Source of the DNA: Streptomyces coffeae
GTDB taxonomy: Bacteria; Actinomycetota; Actinomycetes; Streptomycetales; Streptomycetaceae
DNA length: 64,000 bases
Assembly (NCBI RefSeq): GCF_016741875.1
Contig: NZ_JAERRF010000004.1
Span: forward strand, 248,001-312,000
Direction: 5' to 3'
Position numbers and translations under genes: made by a program. Under the pieces are notes generated by a model. That model saw nothing but the letters and a program-made list of their open reading frames with translations. It had not been told where the DNA came from and made no database searches. Of the stretch, positions 55,519 to 63,600 are shown one piece after another; the first letter of the stretch is position 1, and every line of letters begins with the position of its first letter.

Positions 55519-56885
55519 GTCCGTCGTCCGCGGCTCCCGGAGTCCTTCCCGGACTACGGGAGTCGGCCGCGTACATCACCGGTTTGGGCAAGCCCACCGT
55601 GGCCGCGGTGCTGGCCGGAGCTCGCGACCGCGGCCGGGTGGCCCTCCAGCCCCGCTGCGGGGTCGGCGGCCACGCGGAGATGAAGGCGCTGCTGCTGGCC
55701 CTGGAGGCGGCGGCCGCACCGGACGTCCTCACCCTGACCATCGACTCCCACACCCGGCTGCGTCGCTTCGACCGGGCGGCCCGCACCCTGGCCGCCCGGC
55801 CGCGGGACCTCAACGGCTACCCCCTGGTCAACCACGGCTGGCGGCGCGGCCGGGAGCTGAACGAGGCAGTCGGGGCGCCGCTGGAGGTCCGGCACGGCTC
55901 ACCGGACCCGCGGGCGCTGTTCGACGTGGCGGTGGCCGGCGGGATCACCTCGTTCGAAGGGGGCGGGATCTCGTACAACCTGCCCTACTCCAAGGACGTT
56001 TCGCTCATGTCGTCGCTCGCCGCGTGGGAGGCCGTCGACCGAAGCTGCGGCGCCCTGGCCGACCTCGGTGTGGTGGTCGACCGCGAACTGTTCGGCACGC
56101 TCACCGCCGTTCTGGTGCCGCCCTCGATCAGTCTGGCGGTGAGCGTCCTGGAAGCGGTCCTCGCCACCCGCGCGGGGGTGAAGTGTGTGTCCATCGCCTA
56201 TCCGCAGGGCGGCCATCTGATCCAGGACGTGGCCGCGCTCGAGGCGATTCCGGTCCTGGCGCGGAACCATCTCCCGGCCGAGGTCCAGGTGCACCCGGTG
56301 CTGCACGAGTTCATGGGCGTCTTCCCCCGGCAGCGTGGCCACGCGGAGGACCTGATCCTCTACGGGGCGCTGGTCGCCCGGCTGGGCGGCGCCTCCAAGC
56401 TCATCACCAAGACCTACGAGGAGGCGGCGGGGATTCCCGGCACCCGGGCCAATATCGACGGGCTGCGGCTGGCCGGCCGTGCCAACTCCCCGCTGCTGGG
56501 GGGTCTGCTCTCGGTGGACCGGGACCGGGTGCGCGAGGAGCGCGGCTGGATCCTGGCCGAGGTGGCCGAGATCGTCGAACCGGTGCTGGCGCGGGACCGC
56601 GATCCGGCTGCGGCGATCGTCGAGGCGTTCGCCCGCGGCACCCTGGACATCCCCTTCAGCGCCAGCCGCTTCGCCCGCTCCGCGATCGTGCCCAAGCGCG
56701 ACGCCGAGGGCGCCATCCGCTATCTCTCCGCCGGTGCCCTGCCACTGTCCCGCGCCACCCTGCGCCGCCACCACGAGCTGCTGTACGGTCGCGACGGCTC
56801 CGGGACGCCCGCTGGTTCGCCGCTTGCCGACCTCACCCGCGACATCAACTACTTTCCGCACCTGTTCGGCGAGGAGCCTATGTGA
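55515..56885 (+). CDS. glmE: Methylaspartate (glutamate) mutase large subunit
   Basis: A 456-residue TIM-barrel subunit that holds the substrate above B12. Family landmarks are LQPRCGVGGHAEMKALLLAL, GYPLVNHGWRRGRELN, FEGGGISYNLPYSKDV and SIAYPQGGHLIQDVAAL. GTG at 55515 overlaps the small-subunit stop (GTGA); GGAGGAGG lies further upstream, so an ATT or TTG start a few codons earlier is possible. The pair in Streptomyces usually feeds 3-methylaspartate or related residues into peptide natural products; no such cluster is visible here. Confidence 0.88.
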   Translation: MSPSSAAPGVLPGLRESAAYITGLGKPTVAAVLAGARDRGRVALQPRCGVGGHAEMKALLLALEAAAAPDVLTLTIDSHTRLRRFDRAARTLAARPRDLNGYPLVNHGWRRGRELNEAVGAPLEVRHGSPDPRALFDVAVAGGITSFEGGGISYNLPYSKDVSLMSSLAAWEAVDRSCGALADLGVVVDRELFGTLTAVLVPPSISLAVSVLEAVLATRAGVKCVSIAYPQGGHLIQDVAALEAIPVLARNHLPAEVQVHPVLHEFMGVFPRQRGHAEDLILYGALVARLGGASKLITKTYEEAAGIPGTRANIDGLRLAGRANSPLLGGLLSVDRDRVREERGWILAEVAEIVEPVLARDRDPAAAIVEAFARGTLDIPFSASRFARSAIVPKRDAEGAIRYLSAGALPLSRATLRRHHELLYGRDGSGTPAGSPLADLTRDINYFPHLFGEEPM

Positions 56886-58317
56886 CGCGCCCCGACCGGG
56901 TACGGCCGGCCCCGGTGCCGGAGAGCAGACCGCCCACTGCGGCAATGCCCTCGGCGATGGCGCGTTCGCCCACATTGCCGAAGCCGAGAACGAGTTGCAC
57001 CGGTTCCGCCGCCCCGCCCGCACGGCATGCGCTCATCCCGTACAGGCCCACGGACCGGGCGCGCGCGGCGGTGACCACGGCGCGCTCATCCGCGTGGCCG
57101 CCCAGGTGCGCCACCGCGTGGAAACCGGCCGCGAGACCGGTCACCTTCACCTCGGGCGCATAGCTGCCCAGCGCCCTGACCAGCGCCGAGCGTCGGGTCT
57201 CATAGAGAGTGCGCATCCGGCGCAGATGGCGGTCGAAGCGGCCTGACTCGATCATCCGCGCCAGGGCGAGCTGCTCGAGCACCGGAGAGCCGCGGTCGGT
57301 CAGCTGCTTGTGCTCGGCGATCCGCTCCACGACGGCCGACGGACACAGCAGCCAGCCGATCCGCAGCCCCGGGGCGAGCGACTTGCTGGCGGTGCCGATG
57401 GCGATCACCCGGTCGGCGGCCAGGCCCTGGAGCGCTCCGACCGGCTCCCGGTCGTAGCGGAACTCCGCGTCATAGTCGTCCTCGATGATGACCGCGTCCC
57501 GACGCCGCGCCCAGGCGATCAGCGCCCGCCGCCGCTCCGGCGCCAGCACCACTCCGGTCGGCCACTGGTGCGCCGGGGAGACGACCACCGCGCGGGCGTC
57601 GGTGGCCTCCAGCGCCGTGACGTCGATACCGTGCTCGTCCACCGGTACCGGAATCGACGACAGCCCCGCCCAGGCCACCGCCGAGGAGATCGTCGCCGGT
57701 GAGCCCGGATTCTCGTACGCCACCGTGCGCACCCCGCACTGGGCGAGCGCACGCAGGGCGAGCCCGAGCCCCTGGGCATAGCCGGAACAGATCACCATCC
57801 GCTGCGGATCCGCCGAGGCCGCCCGCACCCGGCGCAGATATCCGGCCAGCACCTCGCGCAGCACCGCGTTGCCCCGCGGATCGCCGTAGTCGAGCGCCGA
57901 CACCGGCATGGTTCGCCCCGCGTCCCGCATCGCCCACAGCCAGTCCGCCAGCGGAAAGCCGCTCAGATCGGGGACACCCCAACGGAAGTCCGCCACCAGC
58001 CGGGAACATTCCTGGGAAGGGCGGGCCGGGGTGGGCGGGGCGCAGGTGCCCGCCGCGACCCGGGTGGCCGAGCCGACCCGGGCGACGAGATAGCCCTCGG
58101 CCTGGAGTTGGGCGTAAGCGTCCTGCACCAGCCCCCGGGACAGCCCGAGACGGCGGGCCAGTTCACGGGAGGACGGCAGCCGCTCGCCGACCTGGAGCCG
58201 CCCGGACCGGATGGCGTCCCGGATCTGACGCTCCACCTGCGATCGCAGCGGTTCCCCGCACTCCCGGTCGAGAACCAGCAACAGATCCGGTGACAGACCG
58301 GACCACTCCAGCGGCAT
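56878..58317 (-). CDS. MocR/PdxR-type regulator (GntR domain plus aminotransferase fold)
   Basis: A 479-residue protein: a GntR winged helix at residues about 15-80 (GERLPSSRELARRLGLSRGL) and a fold-type I aminotransferase domain with the PLP lysine in IGTASKSLAPGLRIGW. Such regulators sense PLP and amino acids. It converges with the mutase large subunit (8-bp overlap) and diverges from the MFS gene (48 bp), which suggests control of the transporter and perhaps the mutase. ATG start at 58317. Confidence 0.92.
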   Translation of the reverse strand: MPLEWSGLSPDLLLVLDRECGEPLRSQVERQIRDAIRSGRLQVGERLPSSRELARRLGLSRGLVQDAYAQLQAEGYLVARVGSATRVAAGTCAPPTPARPSQECSRLVADFRWGVPDLSGFPLADWLWAMRDAGRTMPVSALDYGDPRGNAVLREVLAGYLRRVRAASADPQRMVICSGYAQGLGLALRALAQCGVRTVAYENPGSPATISSAVAWAGLSSIPVPVDEHGIDVTALEATDARAVVVSPAHQWPTGVVLAPERRRALIAWARRRDAVIIEDDYDAEFRYDREPVGALQGLAADRVIAIGTASKSLAPGLRIGWLLCPSAVVERIAEHKQLTDRGSPVLEQLALARMIESGRFDRHLRRMRTLYETRRSALVRALGSYAPEVKVTGLAAGFHAVAHLGGHADERAVVTAARARSVGLYGMSACRAGGAAEPVQLVLGFGNVGERAIAEGIAAVGGLLSGTGAGRTRSGRVT

Positions 58318-58365
58318 GGAACTGGACCTTACCGGTGATCCGCCCGGCTCCCTAGCGTTCCTCGT

Positions 58366-59592
58366 ATGACCTCATCGGCGGATCCGCAGACCTCCGGCAC
58401 GGGCACGGGTACCGGCCCCGCCGCCGTCGTCCGGCCGCGGCTGGTGACCCGGGCGCTGCTGCTGCGCTTTGTGACCGTGATCGGCGCCTCGACGAGCTTC
58501 TTCCTGTTGCTGTCGGTCGTTCCGCTCTACGCACAGGAGTCCTCCGGTGGTGGCAGCAACGCCGCGGGGCTGGCCACCGGGGCGCTGATGCTGGCCACGG
58601 TGGCCGGGGAGCTGATCACCCCGCGCTTCGTCAACCGTTACGGCTATCGCGTCTCCCTGGCGGTGGGTCTGGTGCTGCTCGGCGCGCCCGCGCTGGTGCT
58701 GACCGCGTTCGACAACATCGGGTGGATCGTGGCGGTCTGTTTGCTGCGCGGACTCGGTTTTGCCCTGACGGTGGTGGCGGGCGGCGCGCTCACGGTGTCG
58801 CTGATCCCGCCCGAGCGGCGCGGCGAGGGGCTGGCGCTGACCGGCATCGTGGCCGGGGTGCCCTCGCTGGTGGGTCTGCCCGCGGGGGTATGGCTGGCCA
58901 CCCACTTCGGCTACACCCCGGTGGCCGTGGCGGGGGGTGTGGCGGCGCTGGCCGCGATCGTCGTGGTGCCGGGGCTGCCGGACCGGGAGCCGACACCGGA
59001 CCGTCCGCTGGGCATGGTCGCCGGGTTCCGTACGCCCGGACTGCTGCGGCCCACGCTGGTGTTCGCGACCACCGCGCTGGGTGCCGGGATCGTGGTCACC
59101 TTCCTGCCGTCGGCCGTGCCGTCGACCTACACCGGGCTGGTCGCGGTGGCGCTGTTCGTCCAGCCCGCGGCGTCGACCGCCGCCCGCTGGGCGGCGGGGC
59201 GGCACGGCGACCGGCACGGGCCCGCCGGACTGGTGGTGCCCGGTCTGCTCGCGTCGGCCGCCGGAATTCTCATCACCGCGCTGACCGGCAATCCGGTGGC
59301 GTTGGTGGCCGGCGTGGCGCTGTTCGGCACCGGCTTCGGGGTGGCCCAGAACGCCACTCTCACCCTGATGTACGCCCGGGTCACGGCCTCCGGGTACGGC
59401 GCGGTCAGCGCCCTGTGGAACGTCGCCTACGACGCGGGGATGGGGGTGGGTGCCGTGGGCTTCGGGGCATTGGCCGGTCCGGTCGGCTATCCGCGGGCCT
59501 TCGCCCTGACCGCCGCGCTGATGCTCATCGCCCTCCTCCCCGCGTGGCGGGACCGGGTGGCCGACCGCGCCGCCGCGGCCCAGCCGAGGTGA
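58366..59592 (+). CDS. MFS transporter (probable exporter)
   Basis: A 408-residue protein with twelve predicted membrane helices after a Thr/Gly-rich N-terminus. The loop between helices 2 and 3 is GALMLATVAGELITPRFVNR, and LIPPERRGEGLALTGIVAGV matches MFS drug-exporter architecture. It is divergent from the MocR regulator, its likely controller. Substrate unknown; an amino acid or peptide-like compound made with the neighbouring mutase is a guess. Confidence 0.9.
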   Translation: MTSSADPQTSGTGTGTGPAAVVRPRLVTRALLLRFVTVIGASTSFFLLLSVVPLYAQESSGGGSNAAGLATGALMLATVAGELITPRFVNRYGYRVSLAVGLVLLGAPALVLTAFDNIGWIVAVCLLRGLGFALTVVAGGALTVSLIPPERRGEGLALTGIVAGVPSLVGLPAGVWLATHFGYTPVAVAGGVAALAAIVVVPGLPDREPTPDRPLGMVAGFRTPGLLRPTLVFATTALGAGIVVTFLPSAVPSTYTGLVAVALFVQPAASTAARWAAGRHGDRHGPAGLVVPGLLASAAGILITALTGNPVALVAGVALFGTGFGVAQNATLTLMYARVTASGYGAVSALWNVAYDAGMGVGAVGFGALAGPVGYPRAFALTAALMLIALLPAWRDRVADRAAAAQPR

Positions 59593-59669
59593 GCATCGCA
59601 CGGAAGCCGGTGCCACCCGCCCGGCGAGGCCGCCGGCGGTCCTCCGTCACCCTGCGAACCCAGCATCTT

Positions 59670-59702
59670 ACGAAGAGCGTCAAACTACGATAGGTCTCGT
59701 AC
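59670..59702 (+). promoter_or_regulatory. ArsR operator sites (same motif as the OYE promoter)
   Basis: TACGA-TAGGTC-TCGTA at 59687-59702 is a perfect copy of the TACGA-N6-TCGTA motif, with a weaker site (TACGA-N6-TCAAA) exactly 17 bp upstream at 59670-59685, and an extra TACGATAGG half-site at 59701. They lie 37-70 bp before the ArsR start. Confidence 0.7.
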
Positions 59703-59738
59703 GATAGGGGTGAACAGCCCAGGTGACGAGGAGCAGCC

Positions 59739-60113
59739 GTGCAGACGCAGATCACGCCCCAGGCCCCGGCGACCGGCCGCTCGCTGGAGCATCCGCGGCG
59801 TGAGGAGATCCGTCTCGAGGACGTGCTGCACGCGCTGGCCGACCCGACGCGGATGCGGGTGGTGCGGACGCTGGCGGAGGAACCGGGCGAGGTCTCCTGC
59901 TCGGTCCTCGACCTGCCCGTCAGCAAATCCACCACCACCCACCACTGCCGGGTGCTGCGCGAGGCCGGGGTGATCCACCAGATCTACCGCGGCACCGCCA
60001 AGATGAACGCCCTGCGCCGCGAGGACCTAGACGCGCTGTTTCCCGGTCTGCTCGACAGTGTGCTGGGCGCCGCCGTCCTTCAGGACGGGCGCGTCGGCGG
60101 TGACCGGGGCTGA
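59739..60113 (+). CDS. ArsR-family transcriptional repressor
   Basis: A 124-residue winged-helix repressor (LEDVLHALADPTRMRVVRTL, then SKSTTTHHCRVLREAGVIHQ). Cys62 or thereabouts in EVSCSVLDLP is one residue pattern seen in ArsR members that sense electrophiles through a thiol rather than metal; typical metal-binding CxC motifs are absent. GAGGAG precedes the GTG start at 59739. Operator-like palindromes precede it and, 8 kb away, the OYE gene, so it probably represses both. Its 3' end overlaps the permease gene by 87 bp on the opposite strand. Confidence 0.9.
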   Translation: MQTQITPQAPATGRSLEHPRREEIRLEDVLHALADPTRMRVVRTLAEEPGEVSCSVLDLPVSKSTTTHHCRVLREAGVIHQIYRGTAKMNALRREDLDALFPGLLDSVLGAAVLQDGRVGGDRG

Positions 60114-61472
60114 GCCGGAGGCCGGGGCTGAGGCGGAGGCCGGAGCCGGGCCCGTGGCCGCGGTCCGTCCGCCCGGCAGGTGGTTGAAGAGCATATTGAG
60201 CACGATGGCCGTCACACAGCCCGCGCTGATCCCGCTGTCCATCACCGTCTGGAACCAGTCGGGGAACTCCCGGTAGATCCCCGGCACTCCGACCGGCAGC
60301 AGCCCGATCCCGACCGACACCGCCACCACCGTGAGGTTGTGGTTGTCCCGGAAGTCGACCCCCGCCAGCGTCCGCAGCCCGCTCGCGGCGACCGTACCGA
60401 ACATCACCAGCCCCGCCCCGCCCAGCACCGGCGCGGGGATCGCCGCCACGATCGCGCCCAGCTTCGGCGCGAGCCCGAGCACCACCAGAATCCCGCCCGC
60501 GGCCGCCACGACCCACCGGCTGCGCACCCGGGTCATCCCCACCAGGCCCACGTTCTGCGCGAAGGCGGTGTACGGGAAGGTGTTGAAGACACCGCCGAGC
60601 ATCGTCGCCACACCGTCCGCGCGCAGTCCGTCCGCCAGCCGCCGCCCGTCTACGGCGCGGTCCGTCATCTCGCCCACCGCGATGAAGTCACCCGTGGTCT
60701 CGGTCATGGTCACCACGGCGACGATCAGCATCGACACCACGGCCGCCGCCTCGAAGGTCGGCGTACCGAAGTGGAACGGGGTGGAGACGCCCACCCACCC
60801 GGCGTCGCCCGCCCCGGAGAAGTCGGTGAACCCCAGCGGTACGGCCGCCGCGGTCCCGGCCACGATGCCGATGAGGACCGCGACCCGGCTGAGGAAGCCG
60901 GGCCCGAAGCGCTGGATGGCGATCACGAGCACCAGTACCGCGGCGGCCAGCCCGATGTTCTTCGGCGCCCCGAAGTCCGGCGCGCCCTGGCCGCCCGCCG
61001 CCCAGTTGCCCGCGACCGGCAGCAGCGACAGACCGATGACCAGGATCACCGTGCTGGTCACCAGCGGTGGGAAGAACCTCAGCAACCGTCCGAAGACCGG
61101 TGCCAGCAGCATCATCGCCAGTCCGGACACGATCACCGAACCGTAGATCGCGGGCAGCCCGCCGCCCTCGGTACCGATGAGCACCATCGGGGTGACCGCG
61201 GCGAAGGTGCAGCCCTGCATGATCGGCAGCCGGACACCGAACCGCCACAGCCCCACGCACTGGAGCACGGTCGCGATGCCGCACAGCAGCAGATCGGCGT
61301 TGATGAGATAGGCCAGATCGGTGGGGGAGAGCTTCATCGCTCCGCCGACGATCAGGGGCACGGCCACCGCCCCCGCGTACATGGCCAGCACATGCTGGAG
61401 GCCCAGGGCCGCGAGCCGGCCGGCCGGCGGTATCTCGTCCACGGGATGGCGTGCGGGGCGTTCGGCTGTCAT
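60027..61472 (-). CDS. NCS2-family purine (xanthine/urate) permease
   Basis: A 481-residue nucleobase:cation symporter-2 protein with about 14 membrane helices. Signatures are LGLQHVLAMYAGAVAVPLIV, MQGCTFAAVTP, VTMTETTGDFIAVGEMTDR and FNTFPYTAFAQNVGLVGMTR. The QH in helix 1 and the NCS2 motif fit uric acid or xanthine carriers (UacT/XanQ-like). The C-terminal tail has a short Ala/Pro/Ser repeat. An inverted repeat 92 bp upstream is a candidate operator. Confidence 0.92.
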   Translation of the reverse strand: MTAERPARHPVDEIPPAGRLAALGLQHVLAMYAGAVAVPLIVGGAMKLSPTDLAYLINADLLLCGIATVLQCVGLWRFGVRLPIMQGCTFAAVTPMVLIGTEGGGLPAIYGSVIVSGLAMMLLAPVFGRLLRFFPPLVTSTVILVIGLSLLPVAGNWAAGGQGAPDFGAPKNIGLAAAVLVLVIAIQRFGPGFLSRVAVLIGIVAGTAAAVPLGFTDFSGAGDAGWVGVSTPFHFGTPTFEAAAVVSMLIVAVVTMTETTGDFIAVGEMTDRAVDGRRLADGLRADGVATMLGGVFNTFPYTAFAQNVGLVGMTRVRSRWVVAAAGGILVVLGLAPKLGAIVAAIPAPVLGGAGLVMFGTVAASGLRTLAGVDFRDNHNLTVVAVSVGIGLLPVGVPGIYREFPDWFQTVMDSGISAGCVTAIVLNMLFNHLPGGRTAATGPAPASASAPASGSAPVTADAPVLKDGGAQHTVEQTGKQRV

Positions 61473-61563
61473 GGCTGCTCCTTGCGCGGTACGGCGGGGA
61501 AGAGGGGAGGGCCGGAAATCCCGGTCCCTGGGGTGGGGGGTGGCGGACTCGACGCAAAAGGAT

Positions 61564-61578
61564 TCAACAATCTGTTGA
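61564..61578 (-). promoter_or_regulatory. Palindromic operator candidate upstream of the purine permease
   Basis: TCAACA-ATC-TGTTGA is a perfect 6-bp-arm palindrome in an AT-rich patch 92 bp before the permease start. The spacing and form fit a GntR, IclR or TetR-type operator; the regulator is not in this window. Confidence 0.45.
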
Positions 61579-61614
61579 TTTCAGGGCCGCTGGTGACCGG
61601 TGTCAACCCCTGGG

Positions 61615-62075
61615 ACCGGATCCGTGGCAGTGAACGCCCGATCCGCGGCGGCCGGAGGTGGGGTCTGGGAGCGGCGGTTGGGTCCGATTCGCGGCAGTCG
61701 GGAAGCGGGATTTGGGAGCGGCGGGCGCACCGGGTCCGTGGCGGTGGTTGGGTCCGATTCGTGGCAGCCGGAAGCCGGTTGAGCGGCGGGCGCGCCGGCT
61801 CCGTGGCAGCCAGGAGCCGGGTTTCGGAGCAGCGGGGGCGCCCGATCCGTGGGAGCCAGGAACCAGGTTTCGGAGCACCCTGCGCGCCGGGCCCATGGCG
61901 GCGGGTGCGCCGGATCCGTGGCAGGCGGAAGCCGGGTTGGGGAGCAACTGGCGCTCCGGGTCCGCGGCGGCGAGTGGGTCCGGTCCGTGGCAGCCGGAGC
62001 CAGGGTTGCGGAGCACCGTGCGCGCCCGATCCATGGCAGTGGGCGCCGCCCGGCCCATGGCCGCGGGCGCCCCCG
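61615..62075. repeat. Degenerate tandem-like repeat tract (about 13 copies of a GGATCCGTGGCAG-type core)
   Basis: The core G-R-T-C-C-G-T-G-G-C-A-G and variants occurs at about 61619, 61640, 61681, 61733, 61751, 61798, 61843, 61890, 61911, 61959, 61982, 62027 and 62052, usually followed by GGAAGCCGGGTT, GGAGCAGCGGG or GCGCGCC. Spacing alternates near 20 and 45-50 bp. Reading frames across it are Arg/Pro/Gly-rich without a domain, so it is taken as non-coding. Confidence 0.7.
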
Positions 62076-62088
62076 ATCGTGGTGGCGG

Positions 62089-63450
62089 TCAGTCCCGTCC
62101 GTGCGCCGCGCCGAGAAGTCCCGTCCAATCCGGGATCTTCACCGTCGGGCGCCCCAGCGTCTCCCCGAGCGCCGCCTCCGCCGCCTCGATCCGCAGCCAC
62201 CCCGGCCACTGCACCGGTTCCAGCCCGGCCGCGCGCAGCTCCCGCAGCGGGTCCTCGGCCACCGGGCGGGCCGCCAGCGTCTCCGCGTCGGCCAGCAGCG
62301 AGGCCACGGTCTCCTTGGCGCAGGGGCGGTTGGTGCCGATCACGCCGGTCGGTCCGCGCTTGATCCACCCCGCCACGTACTCACCGGGCGAGGGCGCCCC
62401 GTTGCGCAGCACCCGCCCCGCCGCGTTGGGCACCGTGCCGCGGTCGGCGTCGAACGGCAGCCCCGGCAGCGCCACACCCCGGTAGCCCACCGACCGCAGC
62501 ACCAGTTGGGCCTCGATCTCCTCGAACACCCCGGTGCCCGCCACCCCGCCCCCGGCGTCCGGGGCGGTCCGCTCGAAGCGCACGGCATGCACCGCGTGTT
62601 CGCCCACCAACTCCACCGGGCGCAGGAAGAAGCGCAGATGGATCCGGCGCGGACGGCCCAGCGGCTCCCGCTGTGCCCAAGCGCGCAGCACCTCGACATT
62701 GCGCCGACTGTGCCCCGGGAGCCCCGACGGATCGCCGTACGCTGGATCGAGCGCCAGCTCCTCGGGGCGCACCAGCACCTCCGCACCAGTCAGTGCGCCC
62801 AGCTCACGCAGCTCCTTGGTGGTGAACTTCGCCTGCGAGGGACCGCGTCTGCCGACCATGTGGACATCGGTCACCCGGCTGTCGGCGAGTGCCCCGAGCG
62901 CGGCGTGCGGTACATCGGTGGGGCGCAGCTCCTCCGCTCCGCGGGCCAGGATCCGCGCGACGTCCACCGCCACATTGCCGACCCCGATCACCACGGCGGA
63001 GCGGGCGCCGAGCGCGAAGGCGTCGCCCGGTCCGAAGGCCTCGCCGGGCGCGTCGGGGTGGGCGCTGTACCAGGAGACGAACTCGGTGGCCGAGGCGCTG
63101 CCCGCCAGATCCTCACCGGGGACGCCGAGCCGACGGTCGGTCGCCGCCCCGACGCAGTAGACCACCGCGTGGTAGAGCCCCAGCAGCCGCTCGGGCGTCA
63201 GCGGCGGCGGCCCCACCGGCACATGGCCCAGGAAGCGCACCCGGGGGTGTTCCAGCACGGCGCGCAGGGTGTTCTGGAGCGACTTGATCTTCTCGTGGTC
63301 CGGGGCGACGCCGTAGCGCACCAGTCCGTAGGGGCAGGGCAGCCGGTCCAGCACATCCACCATCACCTCGGGGACGGATTCCCGCTGGACCAGCGCCTGG
63401 GCCGTGTACACCCCGCTCGGCCCGGATCCGACGACCGCGACACGCAGCAC
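62089..63450 (-). CDS. Ferredoxin-NADP reductase of the adrenodoxin-reductase (FprA) type
   Basis: A 453-residue FAD- and NADPH-binding protein from the GTG at 63450 (AAGGAG nearby). It has the FAD motif VVGSGPSGVYTA (residues about 5-16), the family signature DRLPCPYGLVRYGVAPDH, and the NADPH motif VVIGVGNVAVDVARILARG. The C-terminal WIKRGPTGVIGTNR closes the FAD site. It transfers electrons from NADPH to ferredoxin, for example for cytochrome P450s or other oxidases. It lies downstream of a repeat tract and is not clearly in an operon. Confidence 0.92.
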   Translation of the reverse strand: MLRVAVVGSGPSGVYTAQALVQRESVPEVMVDVLDRLPCPYGLVRYGVAPDHEKIKSLQNTLRAVLEHPRVRFLGHVPVGPPPLTPERLLGLYHAVVYCVGAATDRRLGVPGEDLAGSASATEFVSWYSAHPDAPGEAFGPGDAFALGARSAVVIGVGNVAVDVARILARGAEELRPTDVPHAALGALADSRVTDVHMVGRRGPSQAKFTTKELRELGALTGAEVLVRPEELALDPAYGDPSGLPGHSRRNVEVLRAWAQREPLGRPRRIHLRFFLRPVELVGEHAVHAVRFERTAPDAGGGVAGTGVFEEIEAQLVLRSVGYRGVALPGLPFDADRGTVPNAAGRVLRNGAPSPGEYVAGWIKRGPTGVIGTNRPCAKETVASLLADAETLAARPVAEDPLRELRAAGLEPVQWPGWLRIEAAEAALGETLGRPTVKIPDWTGLLGAAHGRD

Positions 63451-63600
63451 GGAGGAGCTCCTTCCGGAGGATGTCTCCAGCATCCCACCTGGAGGGGGCC
63501 GGTGGGAGTTGCCGGTGCGCCGTTGTGACCGGCACGGGTGACGGGGCACCGCCGGGCGGGCGCCCTCGGCTGACGGCCGGTGAGACGGCTCCGGCCCCCG

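Noticed and set aside
61615..62075. The repeat tract as a CRISPR array
   Set aside because: Units are degenerate, spacing is irregular, and no cas genes lie in the window.
61469..62368. A 299-codon minus-strand frame across the repeat tract
   Set aside because: It is Pro/Arg/Gly-rich with repeats, has no domain, and overlaps the true ferredoxin reductase gene; it is an artefact of GC-rich repeats.
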